A stretch of 64,000 nucleotides of DNA from Halomonas denitrificans (lineage in GTDB: Bacteria; Pseudomonadota; Gammaproteobacteria; Pseudomonadales; Halomonadaceae): contig NZ_PYVX01000002.1 of the NCBI RefSeq assembly GCF_003056305.1, positions 248,001 to 312,000 of the forward strand, in the 5' to 3' direction. Numbering within the stretch: the stretch's first letter is position 1; the number at the start of each line of letters is the position of its first letter. This document shows positions 52,025 through 59,698 of this stretch, in pieces. Below the pieces are notes generated by a model that saw only the letters and a program-made list of their open reading frames with translations, was not told the origin of the DNA and did no database searches. Position numbers and translations under genes: made by a program.

Positions 52025-52900
52025 ATGAGTCGGCTTCCCCCCCTGCTGTGGCTGCAGGCCTTCGAGACGGCGGCGCGCACCCTGAGCTTCACTGCCGCCG
52101 GCCAGGAGCTGGGCGTGACCCAGGCGGCGATCAGCCAGCGGGTGCGCCTGCTCGAGGATCGCCTGGGCCAGAAGCTCTTCGTGCGCCATCCTCGCAGCCT
52201 CGGCCTGACCCCGGCGGGGCAGGCCTGGCTGCCGTGCCTGCAGGATGGCTTCACGCGCCTGGCCGAGGGCACCGAGGAGGTCTTCGGCGGCGGCGGGGAG
52301 GCGCCGGTCACTCTGCGCACCACGCCGGTGGTGCAGCAGAACTGGCTGGCGCCGCGCCTGTGCGCTTTTCGCCGCGAGCATCCCGAGGTGGCGCTGAGGC
52401 TCGTCAGTGCCATCTGGCCGGATGACTTCGGTCCCGAAGGCGCGGATCTGGAGATCCGCTACGGTCAGGGCAACTGGCCAGGCATGGAGGCGGTCTCCCT
52501 CGGCAGGGAGACGATGCTGCCGGTGTGCGCCCCGGCGCTGGCCGAGCGCATCACCGAGCCTGAGGACCTGGCGGAGCACACCCTGCTGCATGCCGTGGGG
52601 TTCGAGGTGGGCTGGCCCACCTGGCTGGAGGCCGTGGGGGTGCCGACGCTGGCCTCGCGCTGCGCGCCGCTGACCTGCGATACCCAGGCCATGACGCTGT
52701 CGCTTGCGGCGCTGGGCGAGGGCGTCGCCTTGACCCATCGGCGTCTGGTGGAGAACCGCGACGATCTGGTGGCGGCGCTCGATTGGCCGGTCGATAGCGA
52801 TGAGTCGTTCTGGCTGGTACGCCCGGCGCGCCCGCCCGCCCGGCCGGAGGCGGCGATGCTCTGGGACTGGCTGAGGGAGCGTCTGGCCCTGGACGCTTGA
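52025..52900 (+). CDS. LysR-family regulator (GcvA-like)
   Basis: This 291-residue regulator starts MSRLPPLLWLQAFETAARTL and has the GcvA-type winged helix (AAGQELGVTQAAISQRVRLL). An upstream ATG at 52010 is possible, but the chosen start matches the GcvA group. It diverges from the butyrobetaine-hydroxylase-like gene across 108 bases, so it probably regulates that gene. The effector domain has RLVSAIWPDDFGPEGADLEI. Confidence 0.88.
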   Translation: MSRLPPLLWLQAFETAARTLSFTAAGQELGVTQAAISQRVRLLEDRLGQKLFVRHPRSLGLTPAGQAWLPCLQDGFTRLAEGTEEVFGGGGEAPVTLRTTPVVQQNWLAPRLCAFRREHPEVALRLVSAIWPDDFGPEGADLEIRYGQGNWPGMEAVSLGRETMLPVCAPALAERITEPEDLAEHTLLHAVGFEVGWPTWLEAVGVPTLASRCAPLTCDTQAMTLSLAALGEGVALTHRRLVENRDDLVAALDWPVDSDESFWLVRPARPPARPEAAMLWDWLRERLALDA

Positions 52901-52945
52901 GGAGACCGCCGGCGCCTGGCGCCCCGGGAGCCACGGGCCAGGGCG

Positions 52946-53950
52946 TTACCCCGCCAGATAGCTCCTGAAGGCGGCCAGGGTCGCGTCGATGGCGTCATCG
53001 TCCAGGTCGCGGTGCACCACCAGGCGCGTATCGTAGAGCACGTCGATCAGGATCCGGCGCTCGGCCAGCCAGGCGCGCAGCGGGGCGATGTGCCGCTTAG
53101 CCACCCGCAGGAACACCATGTTGGTGGCCCGGGAGACCACCTCGATCTCCGGCAGCGCCTCGAGACCCTCGGCCAGCCGCGCGGCGCGGCGATGGTCCTG
53201 GGCGAGATCCGCCACCTGGTGATCCAGCGCGTGGTGGCAGGCGGCGGCGATGATGCCGGACTGGCGCATGCCGCCACCGAGCATCTTGCGCCAGCGGCGG
53301 GCGGCGTCGATCAGCGGCCGGGGGCCCACCAGGGCCGAGCCCATCGGCGCACCCAGCCCCTTGGAGAAGCACAGGGAGACGGTGTCGAAGGGCGCGCAGA
53401 GCCTGGCCAGCGGGGTGTCGGTGGCCACCGCGGCGTTGAACAGCCGGGCGCCGTCGAGGTGGGTTGCCAGGCCGTGCTCTCGGGCCAGGTCGGTGGCCGC
53501 GGCCACGTAGTCGGCGTCGATCACGCGACCGCCGATGGTGTTCTCCAGCGCCAGCAGGCGGGTGCGGGCGAAGTGGATGTCGTCGGGCTTGATGGCGGCC
53601 CGAATGCGCTCCAGCGGCAGCGAGCCGTCGTCGGCGTGCTCCACCGGCTGTGGCTGGATGCCGCCCAGCACCGCCGCGCCGCCGCCCTCGTACTTGTAGG
53701 TGTGGGCCTGCTGGCCGGCGATGACCTCGTCGCCGCGCTGGCAGTGGACGAGCAGGGCGGTCAGGTTGCTCTGGGTGCCGCTGGGGAAGAGCAGGGCGGC
53801 GTCCTTGCCGGCGCGCTCGGCCACGGCGGCCTCGAAGCGGGCCACGCTGGGATCGTCGCCCCACACATCGTCGCCCACCGGGGCCGAGTACATGGCATCG
53901 CGCATGGCGGCGCTGGGGCGGGTGACGGTATCGCTGCGCAGGTCGATCAT
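52946..53950 (-). CDS. ltaE: Low-specificity L-threonine aldolase
   Basis: This 334-residue PLP enzyme cleaves L-threonine or L-allo-threonine to glycine and acetaldehyde. It starts MIDLRSDTVTRPSAAMRDAM and has VGDDVWGDDPSV, the PLP lysine K197 in SLCFSKGLGAPMGS, and HLDGARLFNAAVA. It works as a cytosolic tetramer. It stands beside the LysR gene without clear linkage. Confidence 0.94.
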   Translation of the reverse strand: MIDLRSDTVTRPSAAMRDAMYSAPVGDDVWGDDPSVARFEAAVAERAGKDAALLFPSGTQSNLTALLVHCQRGDEVIAGQQAHTYKYEGGGAAVLGGIQPQPVEHADDGSLPLERIRAAIKPDDIHFARTRLLALENTIGGRVIDADYVAAATDLAREHGLATHLDGARLFNAAVATDTPLARLCAPFDTVSLCFSKGLGAPMGSALVGPRPLIDAARRWRKMLGGGMRQSGIIAAACHHALDHQVADLAQDHRRAARLAEGLEALPEIEVVSRATNMVFLRVAKRHIAPLRAWLAERRILIDVLYDTRLVVHRDLDDDAIDATLAAFRSYLAG

Positions 53951-53993
53951 GAGGCTTCCTGGCCGTAAAGGAGAAAGGGTCCGTGGCGCCCGG

Positions 53994-54815
53994 CTACCAG
54001 GCGCCTAGGGGGCCGGCGTCCGCCGGGAGACGCGCCAGCGGATCCTGGTGGAAGTAGCGGGAGAGCAGCCCGTAGAGGGCCGGATAGGCGCGGTGGAGGC
54101 GGTCGGGGTCGCTGAAGAAGTGCTCGCAGCAGACCGCGAAGCACTCGCCGGGGTGGCTCGCGGCGTAGTCGTCGATGGGCGTCTCCTCGCCCCGGGCGAG
54201 GCGCGCCTGGAGGTCCTCCCAGACCCCCATGAAGATGCGGTACCACTCCCGCGGGTCGATCTCCCGGGGCAGCGGCGGGAAGCCGTCGACGTCCAGGGAG
54301 TTGCCGAGGTCGAGCTTGTGGGCCAGCTCGTGGATCAGCACGTTGAAGCCGTCGAGCCCGCCGCTCGCCATCAGGTCGGGCCAGGCGACCACCACCGGGC
54401 CCTGCAGCGAGGTCTCGCCGGCGCGCTCGTCGTCGTACTCGTGCACCACGCCGAACTCGTCCATCTCCTCCACGCGGCGCTGGAAGGCGTCGGGCAGGAT
54501 CAGGATCTCGTGGACGTTGGCGAAGGCATCGATGTGCTCGCTGTCGCACCAGCCCAGGGTCAGCAGGCAGGCCTGGCCCGCCAGGGCGAGCCGCGCCGGG
54601 GCGTCGAAGGTGACCGTGCCGGCGAGCTCCGGGTGCAGGCTAAGGCGCTTGGCATGCACGAACGCCCAGGCCCGATGCCCCAGCCGCTCGGCCTGGTCGT
54701 CGGGCAGGGCGGCGAGCAGCGGTATCCGCGCCCGGGCCTCGGCCCAGTCGGCGGCGGGGAAGGGGTGGCGCGCCTCGAAGCGCCGGCCCCCCAGGCGCAG
54801 CAGCCGGCCGAGCAT
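53994..54815 (-). CDS. mtfA: Zinc-dependent peptidase MtfA
   Basis: This 273-residue protein has the HExxH zinc motif HELAHKLD (H162, E163, H166), followed by FPPLPREIDPREWYRIF and the family stretch ASHPGECFAVCCEHFFSDPD. MtfA cleaves peptides and, in E. coli, binds the Mlc repressor and so affects glucose PTS expression. Length is typical. It follows the GNAT-nitrilase gene by four bases and is probably in the same transcript. Confidence 0.93.
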   Translation of the reverse strand: MLGRLLRLGGRRFEARHPFPAADWAEARARIPLLAALPDDQAERLGHRAWAFVHAKRLSLHPELAGTVTFDAPARLALAGQACLLTLGWCDSEHIDAFANVHEILILPDAFQRRVEEMDEFGVVHEYDDERAGETSLQGPVVVAWPDLMASGGLDGFNVLIHELAHKLDLGNSLDVDGFPPLPREIDPREWYRIFMGVWEDLQARLARGEETPIDDYAASHPGECFAVCCEHFFSDPDRLHRAYPALYGLLSRYFHQDPLARLPADAGPLGAW

Positions 54816-54819
54816 GGCG

Positions 54820-56391
54820 TCAGCTCTCCTCCAGGTTAGCGCCCGACTTCCAGGACCAGTCGCGCCAGCGCAGGTCGAACAGGTCCTTGCGCCGGTCCTT
54901 GAGGTTGGTCACCGAGCCCTCGGCGCGCACCACGGTCAGCCGGGTCAGGTCGAGGTCCGAGAACATGATCATCTCGGTGTTGGGCGTGGTCTCGGAGAGC
55001 ACGGCGTCGTGGGGGAAGGCGAAGTCCGAGGGCGAGAAGACCGACGACTGGGCGTACTGGATCTCCATGTTCTCGATGGAGGGCACGTTGCCGACGCTGC
55101 CGCACAGCACCACGTAGCACTCGTTCTCGATGGCCCGTGCCTGGGCGCAGTGGCGCACCCGCAGGTAGCCGTTCTTGGTGTCGGTCCAGAAGGGCACGAA
55201 GAGGATGTCCATCTCCTGGTCGGCGAGCAGCCGCGAGAGCTCGGGAAACTCGACGTCGTAGCAGATCAGGATGCCCACGCGGCCGGCGTCGGTGTCGAAG
55301 ACCTTGAGCTCGTCGCCGCCCTCGATCACCCAGTCGCGGCGCTCCTGGGGGGTGATGTGCAGCTTGGACTGGGCGTCCACGCTGCCGTCGCGGTGGAACA
55401 GGTAGGAGACGTTGAAGAGCTGGCCATCCTCGTGCTCCTCGATCATGGAGCCCGCGATGATGTTGATGTTGCAGGAGATCGCCATGCGCGACAGCTCGGT
55501 CTTGAACTGTTCGGTGAAGCCGGCCAGAAAGCGGATGGCGGCCATCTGGTCCTGCTGGGCGGCGCGGTCCTGCAGGCCCATCAGTGGCGCGTTGAAGAGT
55601 TCGGGGAAGACGGCGAAGTCGCTCTGGTAGTCGGAGAGGGCGTCGACGAAGTACTCGACCTGCTGCAGCACCGACTCCACCGAGGAGAACTCACGCATCT
55701 GCCACTGCACGGCGCCGACCCGCACCTGGGTCGGGCGGTTCTCCAGCACCCGCTCGGCCGGCTCGAAGAGGATGTTGTTCCACTCCAGCAGGGTCGCGTA
55801 GCCCTGGGACTTCTCGTCCTCCGGCAGGTACTTGCGCAGCAGCCGCTTGACCTGGAAGTCGTTGGCCAGCTGGAAGGAGAGGATCGGGTCGTGGATCTCC
55901 TTGCGGGCCACCTTGTCGAGGTACTCGGCCGGGGAGAGCTCCTGGGCGTGCTGGTAGTAGTGGGGGATGCGCCCGCCGGCGAGGATCGAGCGCAGGTTCA
56001 TGGAGCGGCACAGCTCCTTGCGCGCCTCGTAGAGGCGACGGCCCAGGCGGTAGCCGCGGTAATCCGGGTGGATCAGCACGTCGAGGCCGTACATGGCGTC
56101 GCCGTCCGGATCGTTGAGGATGGTCTCGCGCTTGCCGATCAGGTCGTCGTAGCGGTGCGGGTTGGAGAAGGTGTCGTAGTCGACCAGGGCCGTCAGGGCC
56201 ACGCCGACGATGGTCTCGTCATCCTCGATGAGGATCTGACCGTCGGGGAACTCCGCGATCAGCTTGTCGATGGTGGCCTTGGGCCAGGCGCCGCCGATGT
56301 CGTGGTAGACCCGGTCCATCAGCGCCTTGAGCTGCGGGTAGTCGTCCGGGGTCAGGTTGCGCAGGTTGAGATGCAGGTCGTCGAGGGACAT
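54820..56391 (-). CDS. GNAT acetyltransferase fused to carbon-nitrogen hydrolase
   Basis: This 523-residue fusion has a GNAT domain at residues about 8-160 (YGLDVLIHPDYRGYRLGRRL) and a nitrilase-superfamily domain at about 222-500. The Glu-Lys-Cys triad is visible: E264 in VFPELFNAP, K343 in QSKLHITP and C377 in ILICYDVEFPE. The natural substrate is unknown; the fusion is a recognised protein architecture in bacteria. It may N-acylate and deamidate the same metabolite. It is coupled closely to mtfA downstream. Confidence 0.92.
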   Translation of the reverse strand: MSLDDLHLNLRNLTPDDYPQLKALMDRVYHDIGGAWPKATIDKLIAEFPDGQILIEDDETIVGVALTALVDYDTFSNPHRYDDLIGKRETILNDPDGDAMYGLDVLIHPDYRGYRLGRRLYEARKELCRSMNLRSILAGGRIPHYYQHAQELSPAEYLDKVARKEIHDPILSFQLANDFQVKRLLRKYLPEDEKSQGYATLLEWNNILFEPAERVLENRPTQVRVGAVQWQMREFSSVESVLQQVEYFVDALSDYQSDFAVFPELFNAPLMGLQDRAAQQDQMAAIRFLAGFTEQFKTELSRMAISCNINIIAGSMIEEHEDGQLFNVSYLFHRDGSVDAQSKLHITPQERRDWVIEGGDELKVFDTDAGRVGILICYDVEFPELSRLLADQEMDILFVPFWTDTKNGYLRVRHCAQARAIENECYVVLCGSVGNVPSIENMEIQYAQSSVFSPSDFAFPHDAVLSETTPNTEMIMFSDLDLTRLTVVRAEGSVTNLKDRRKDLFDLRWRDWSWKSGANLEES

Positions 56392-56487
56392 GGCGCGTCC
56401 TTTCTTCTGGGCAGGGGACTGTCTTTCGGGAGTCTATCATGCCTGGCGCGCCCCCCGCCGCGGGCCTGTCTCGCGCGCCGGACACGA

Positions 56488-56513
56488 CGAGGCCCCGCCG
56501 TGGCGGGGCCTCG
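56488..56513. terminator. Hairpin downstream of glcG
   Basis: CGAGGCCCCGCC and GGCGGGGCCTCG form a 12-base stem around GT. No strong T-run follows on either strand, but it lies between glcG and the next gene and probably ends the glc transcript. Confidence 0.6.
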
Positions 56514-56531
56514 ATAGGGGACGCGGGACTA

Positions 56532-56933
56532 TCAGCCGAGGGCGGCGACCGCGGCCTTGGCCACCTGGACGTCCTGGGGCGGGGTAACGCCGGAGATGCC
56601 GACGCTGCCGGCCACCTGGCCCTCGACGATCACCGGCACGCCGCCGGCCAGCAGCGCCTGCATCGGCGCGGTGACGAAGGCGGTGCGGCCGTTGTTGATC
56701 ATGTCCTCGAAGACCTGGGTCTCCTTGCGGCCGATGGCGGCGTTGCGCGCCTTCTCGGTGGCCACGTCGGCGCTGAAGGGCGGGGCGCCGTCGAGGCGGC
56801 GCAGGCCGAGCAGGTGGCCGCCGTCGTCGGCCACGGCGATGGTCACGGCCCAGCCGTTGGCCTCGGCTTCCTTCTGGCCGGCATCGAGCAGGGCGTTGAC
56901 GTCGTCCAGGGTCAGCACGGGTTTGGTTTTCAT
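56532..56933 (-). CDS. glcG: GlcG/HbpS-family haem-binding protein
   Basis: This 133-residue protein has the GlcG pattern: LTLDDVNALLDAGQKEAEAN, WAVTIAVADDGGHLLGLRRL, FVTAPMQALLAGGVPVIVEG, and GSVGISGVTPPQDVQVAKAA. Its role in glycolate use is unclear; related HbpS proteins bind haem. It is the last gene of the glc locus, about 400 bases from glcF because repeats lie between them. AAGGAG lies eight bases before the ATG. Confidence 0.92.
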   Translation of the reverse strand: MKTKPVLTLDDVNALLDAGQKEAEANGWAVTIAVADDGGHLLGLRRLDGAPPFSADVATEKARNAAIGRKETQVFEDMINNGRTAFVTAPMQALLAGGVPVIVEGQVAGSVGISGVTPPQDVQVAKAAVAALG

Positions 56934-56995
56934 CGGAGGAACTCCTTGGGTTGATGGAAAGCGACTACTTATTGCAGGTGACTCGTGGCGGCTTC

Positions 56996-57086
56996 GGCGA
57001 CAAGCCAGCGGGGAGGCGCTATGAATACTTCCCTGTACGCTACCGACGCCATCCCTGGCGTAGGACCTCCCCTTTGGCTTGCCACC
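56996..57086. repeat. Palindromic interspersed element (REP-like)
   Basis: Two 21-base arms (56996-57016 and 57066-57086) are inverted repeats with 17 of 21 matches; both carry CAAGCCA and GGGGAGG. The centre of about 50 bases contains CGACGCCATCCCTGGCG-like sequence. I recall very similar elements between genes in other Halomonas genomes, so it is probably a mobile, non-coding repeat. Only this copy was seen in the window. Confidence 0.55.
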
Positions 57087-57117
57087 GACGCCCCTCGTTA
57101 AGAGTGTGAGGCGAGCA

Positions 57118-57331
57118 TCAGGCCAGGGCCTCGTCGACGCTCTCGATCCAGTGGCGCACCGGGGTGCGCTGGGCACCGGCCAGATGAGTCTGGCAGCTGA
57201 ATGTTGGAGCGCGGTGACGATGCGTCATGCCAGGGCCTCGTCGACGATCTCGATCCAGTGGCGCACCGGGGTGCGCTGGGCACCGGCCAGGTGGGTCTGG
57301 CAGCTGAATGTTTGAGCGCGGTGACGATTCG
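57118..57331. repeat. Two extra tandem copies of the glcF 3' tail (107-bp unit)
   Basis: Copies at 57118-57224 and 57225-57331 repeat the last part of glcF, whose own copy is 57332-57438. The unit begins TCATGCCAGGGCCTCGTCGA on the plus strand, that is, at the stop codon of glcF. The copies nearest to each other share the junction GCTGAATGTT, absent from the glcF copy, so one derived from the other. The period of 107 is not a multiple of three, so the copies are out of frame with each other and lie after the glcF stop; they are not translated as part of GlcF. Confidence 0.9.
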
Positions 57332-58564
57332 TCATGCCAGGGCCTCGTCGACGATCTCGATCCAGTGGCGCACCGGGGTGCGCTTGGCACCGGCCAGGTG
57401 AGTCTGGCAGCCGATGTTGGCGGTGACGATCATCTCGGGGTTGCCGGCCTCGAGGTTGTCGAGCTTGTTGTCGCGCAGCTGGGTGGCGAGCTCCGGCTGG
57501 GTGACGGAGTAGGTGCCGGCCGAGCCGCAGCAGAGGTGGGCGTCCTGGACCGCGGTGAGGGTGAAGCCGAGCTCGCGCAGCACCTGCTCCACGGCGCCGC
57601 CGAGCTTCTGGGCGTGCTGCAGGGTGCAGGGGCAGTGGAAGGCGAGCCGCCGGCTCTCCTTCACCGCCAGCGCCGCGAGGTCCTCGTCGCGCAGCACCTC
57701 CACCAGGTCCTTGGCCAGGGCGCTGATGCGCGTCGCCTTCTCGGCGTAGTCGGGATCGTCGGCGAGCACCTCGCCATACTCCTTGACCATCGCCCCGCAG
57801 CCGCTGGCGGTCTGGACGATGGCCTCGCAGCCGGCCTCCACGTGGGGCCACCAGGCATCGATGTTGGCGCGCATGCGCGCCCGCCCGGCCTCCTGGGCGT
57901 TGAGGTGGTAGTCGATGGCGCCGCAGCAGCCGGCCTCCGGCGCCGGGGTCAGGCCGATGCCGAGCCGGTCGAGCACCCGGGCGGTGGCGGCGTTGGTGTT
58001 GGGCGAGAGTCCGGGCTGCACGCAGCCCTCGAGGATCAGCATCTGGCGTGCATGGCGCTTGCCCTCGGGGCGCACGCCGGCATCCACCGGGGCCGGCGGC
58101 ATCTTGTCGGCCAGCGCCCCGGGCACCAGCGGGCGGAAGGTCTGGCCGAGCTTGAGCAGCGCCTTGAAGCGGGCGGGCTCGACCAGCGCCTTGCGCAGCC
58201 CGAAGCGCAGGGCGCGCTCGGCGGGCTTGCGGGGCACCCGCCGCTCGATCTCGGCGCGGCCGATGTCGAGCAGCTTGTGGTACTCCACCCCGGAGGGGCA
58301 GGTCGTCTCGCAGTTGCGGCAGGTGAGGCAGCGGTCGAGGTGCAGCCGGGTCTCCTCGGTGACCCGGTGGTCGTCATCGCGGCTCTCGAGCATCTCCTTC
58401 ATCAGGTAGATGCGCCCGCGGGGGCCGTCGCGCTCGTCACCCAGCAGCTGGTAGGTGGGGCAGGTGGCGTTGCAGAAGCCGCAGTGCACGCAGCTGCGCA
58501 GGACCCGGTCGGCCTCGCGGATGTGCGGCTTCTGGAGATCTTCCTCGGTAAAGTGCGTCTGCAT
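57332..58564 (-). CDS. glcF: Glycolate oxidase iron-sulfur subunit
   Basis: This 410-residue protein carries two 4Fe-4S clusters: C25, C28, C31 and C35 in CVHCGFCNATCP, then C79, C82, C85 and C89 in CLTCRNCETTCP. The C-terminal half has two CCG motifs (EAGCCGAID, LCCGSAGTYS) of the CCG-domain family. It transfers electrons from the GlcD/GlcE flavoproteins to the respiratory chain. It follows glcE by 21 bases. Its 3' end has been tandemly duplicated downstream. Confidence 0.96.
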   Translation of the reverse strand: MQTHFTEEDLQKPHIREADRVLRSCVHCGFCNATCPTYQLLGDERDGPRGRIYLMKEMLESRDDDHRVTEETRLHLDRCLTCRNCETTCPSGVEYHKLLDIGRAEIERRVPRKPAERALRFGLRKALVEPARFKALLKLGQTFRPLVPGALADKMPPAPVDAGVRPEGKRHARQMLILEGCVQPGLSPNTNAATARVLDRLGIGLTPAPEAGCCGAIDYHLNAQEAGRARMRANIDAWWPHVEAGCEAIVQTASGCGAMVKEYGEVLADDPDYAEKATRISALAKDLVEVLRDEDLAALAVKESRRLAFHCPCTLQHAQKLGGAVEQVLRELGFTLTAVQDAHLCCGSAGTYSVTQPELATQLRDNKLDNLEAGNPEMIVTANIGCQTHLAGAKRTPVRHWIEIVDEALA

Positions 58565-58585
58565 CTCGGGCTTCCCGTTCAGGTC

Positions 58586-59689
58586 TCAGAGTGCCGCGTA
58601 GAGTCGGCCAGGGTTGAAGATGCCCTTCGGGTCCAGCTGGGCCTTCAGGGCGCGGTGGTACTTCTCCACCACCGGTTCCAGCGGCATGAAGGGGTCGGCC
58701 TGGCCGGCGCCCTCGCGGGGGCCCAGGCAGGTCGCGTGGCCGCCGGCGCGGGCGCTGGCCTCGCGCAGCGTGGCCGCGTCGAGGTCGCTGCGCAGCCAGC
58801 GCTGGGTGCCGCCCCAGTCGTAGAGCAGGTCCGCCTCCTCGACGCCGGGCAGGCCCAGCGAGGGGGTGTTGTGGGGCAGCGAGAGGCGCCACAGGGGACG
58901 CGCATCCTCGCGGGAGAAGAAGGCCAGGCGCTGCTCGCGCAGCTTCGCCCAGTAGCCGTTGTCCAGGTCGTCGCCGCCCAGCTTGGCCCGGGTGGCGGCC
59001 ACCGAGCTCGGTCCGCCCTCCAGGCGCAGGTGCAGGGCGCCGTCGTGCCAGGCGGCGGCGGTGAGGGGCAGCGGCGAGCGGCCCCACTCGGCGAGCCTGG
59101 CCATGGCTTCGGCCCGGGGCATCTCCAGGCGCAGGCTGTGGCGGGCGCCGGGGCGCGGCAGCACCTTGAGCGAGACCTCGGTGACCAGCCCCAGGGTGCC
59201 CTGGGCGCCGACCATCAGCCGCGAGAGGTCGTAGCCGGCGACGTTCTTCATCACCTCGCCGCCGAAGCGCTGCTGCACACCGTCCTGGGTGATCAGGCGG
59301 ATGCCCAGCACGAAGTCGCGCACGCTGCCGGCCCAGGGGCGGCGCGGGCCGGAGAGGCCGGTGGCGACCATGCCGCCCACGGTGGCGTCCGCGCCGAAGT
59401 GGGGCGGCTCGCAGCCGAGCATCTGGCCCTGCTCGGCCAGGGTGGCCTCGAGCTCGGCCAGCGGAGTGCCGGCGCGCACCGAGACGATCAGCTCCACGGG
59501 GTCGTAGGAGGTGATGCCGCGGTGCTCGCGGGTCGAGAGCGTCTCGCCGTCGACGGGGCGGCCGTAGAAGGCCTTGGTGTCACCGCCGACGATGCGCAGC
59601 GGGGTGCCCGCCTCGGCGGCCCGGCGCACGCGCTCGCCGAGCGCCTCGCTGATGTCCTGGTCGGTCGATGTGGAACGTGTCTCGGCCAT
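58586..59689 (-). CDS. glcE: Glycolate oxidase FAD-binding subunit
   Basis: This 367-residue flavoprotein has a PCMH-type FAD-binding domain (RIVGGDTKAFYGRPVDGETL, HFGADATVGGMVATGLSGPR). It forms the glycolate oxidase complex with GlcD and GlcF, which oxidises glycolate, and often D-lactate, to glyoxylate. It lies nine bases after glcD in the operon. Confidence 0.96.
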   Translation of the reverse strand: MAETRSTSTDQDISEALGERVRRAAEAGTPLRIVGGDTKAFYGRPVDGETLSTREHRGITSYDPVELIVSVRAGTPLAELEATLAEQGQMLGCEPPHFGADATVGGMVATGLSGPRRPWAGSVRDFVLGIRLITQDGVQQRFGGEVMKNVAGYDLSRLMVGAQGTLGLVTEVSLKVLPRPGARHSLRLEMPRAEAMARLAEWGRSPLPLTAAAWHDGALHLRLEGGPSSVAATRAKLGGDDLDNGYWAKLREQRLAFFSREDARPLWRLSLPHNTPSLGLPGVEEADLLYDWGGTQRWLRSDLDAATLREASARAGGHATCLGPREGAGQADPFMPLEPVVEKYHRALKAQLDPKGIFNPGRLYAAL

Positions 59690-59698
59690 GGAGAATCC

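Noticed and set aside
57118..57438. Short CRISPR-like array
   Set aside because: Three direct repeats of 107 bases with no unique spacers, one of which is coding sequence of glcF; no cas genes nearby.
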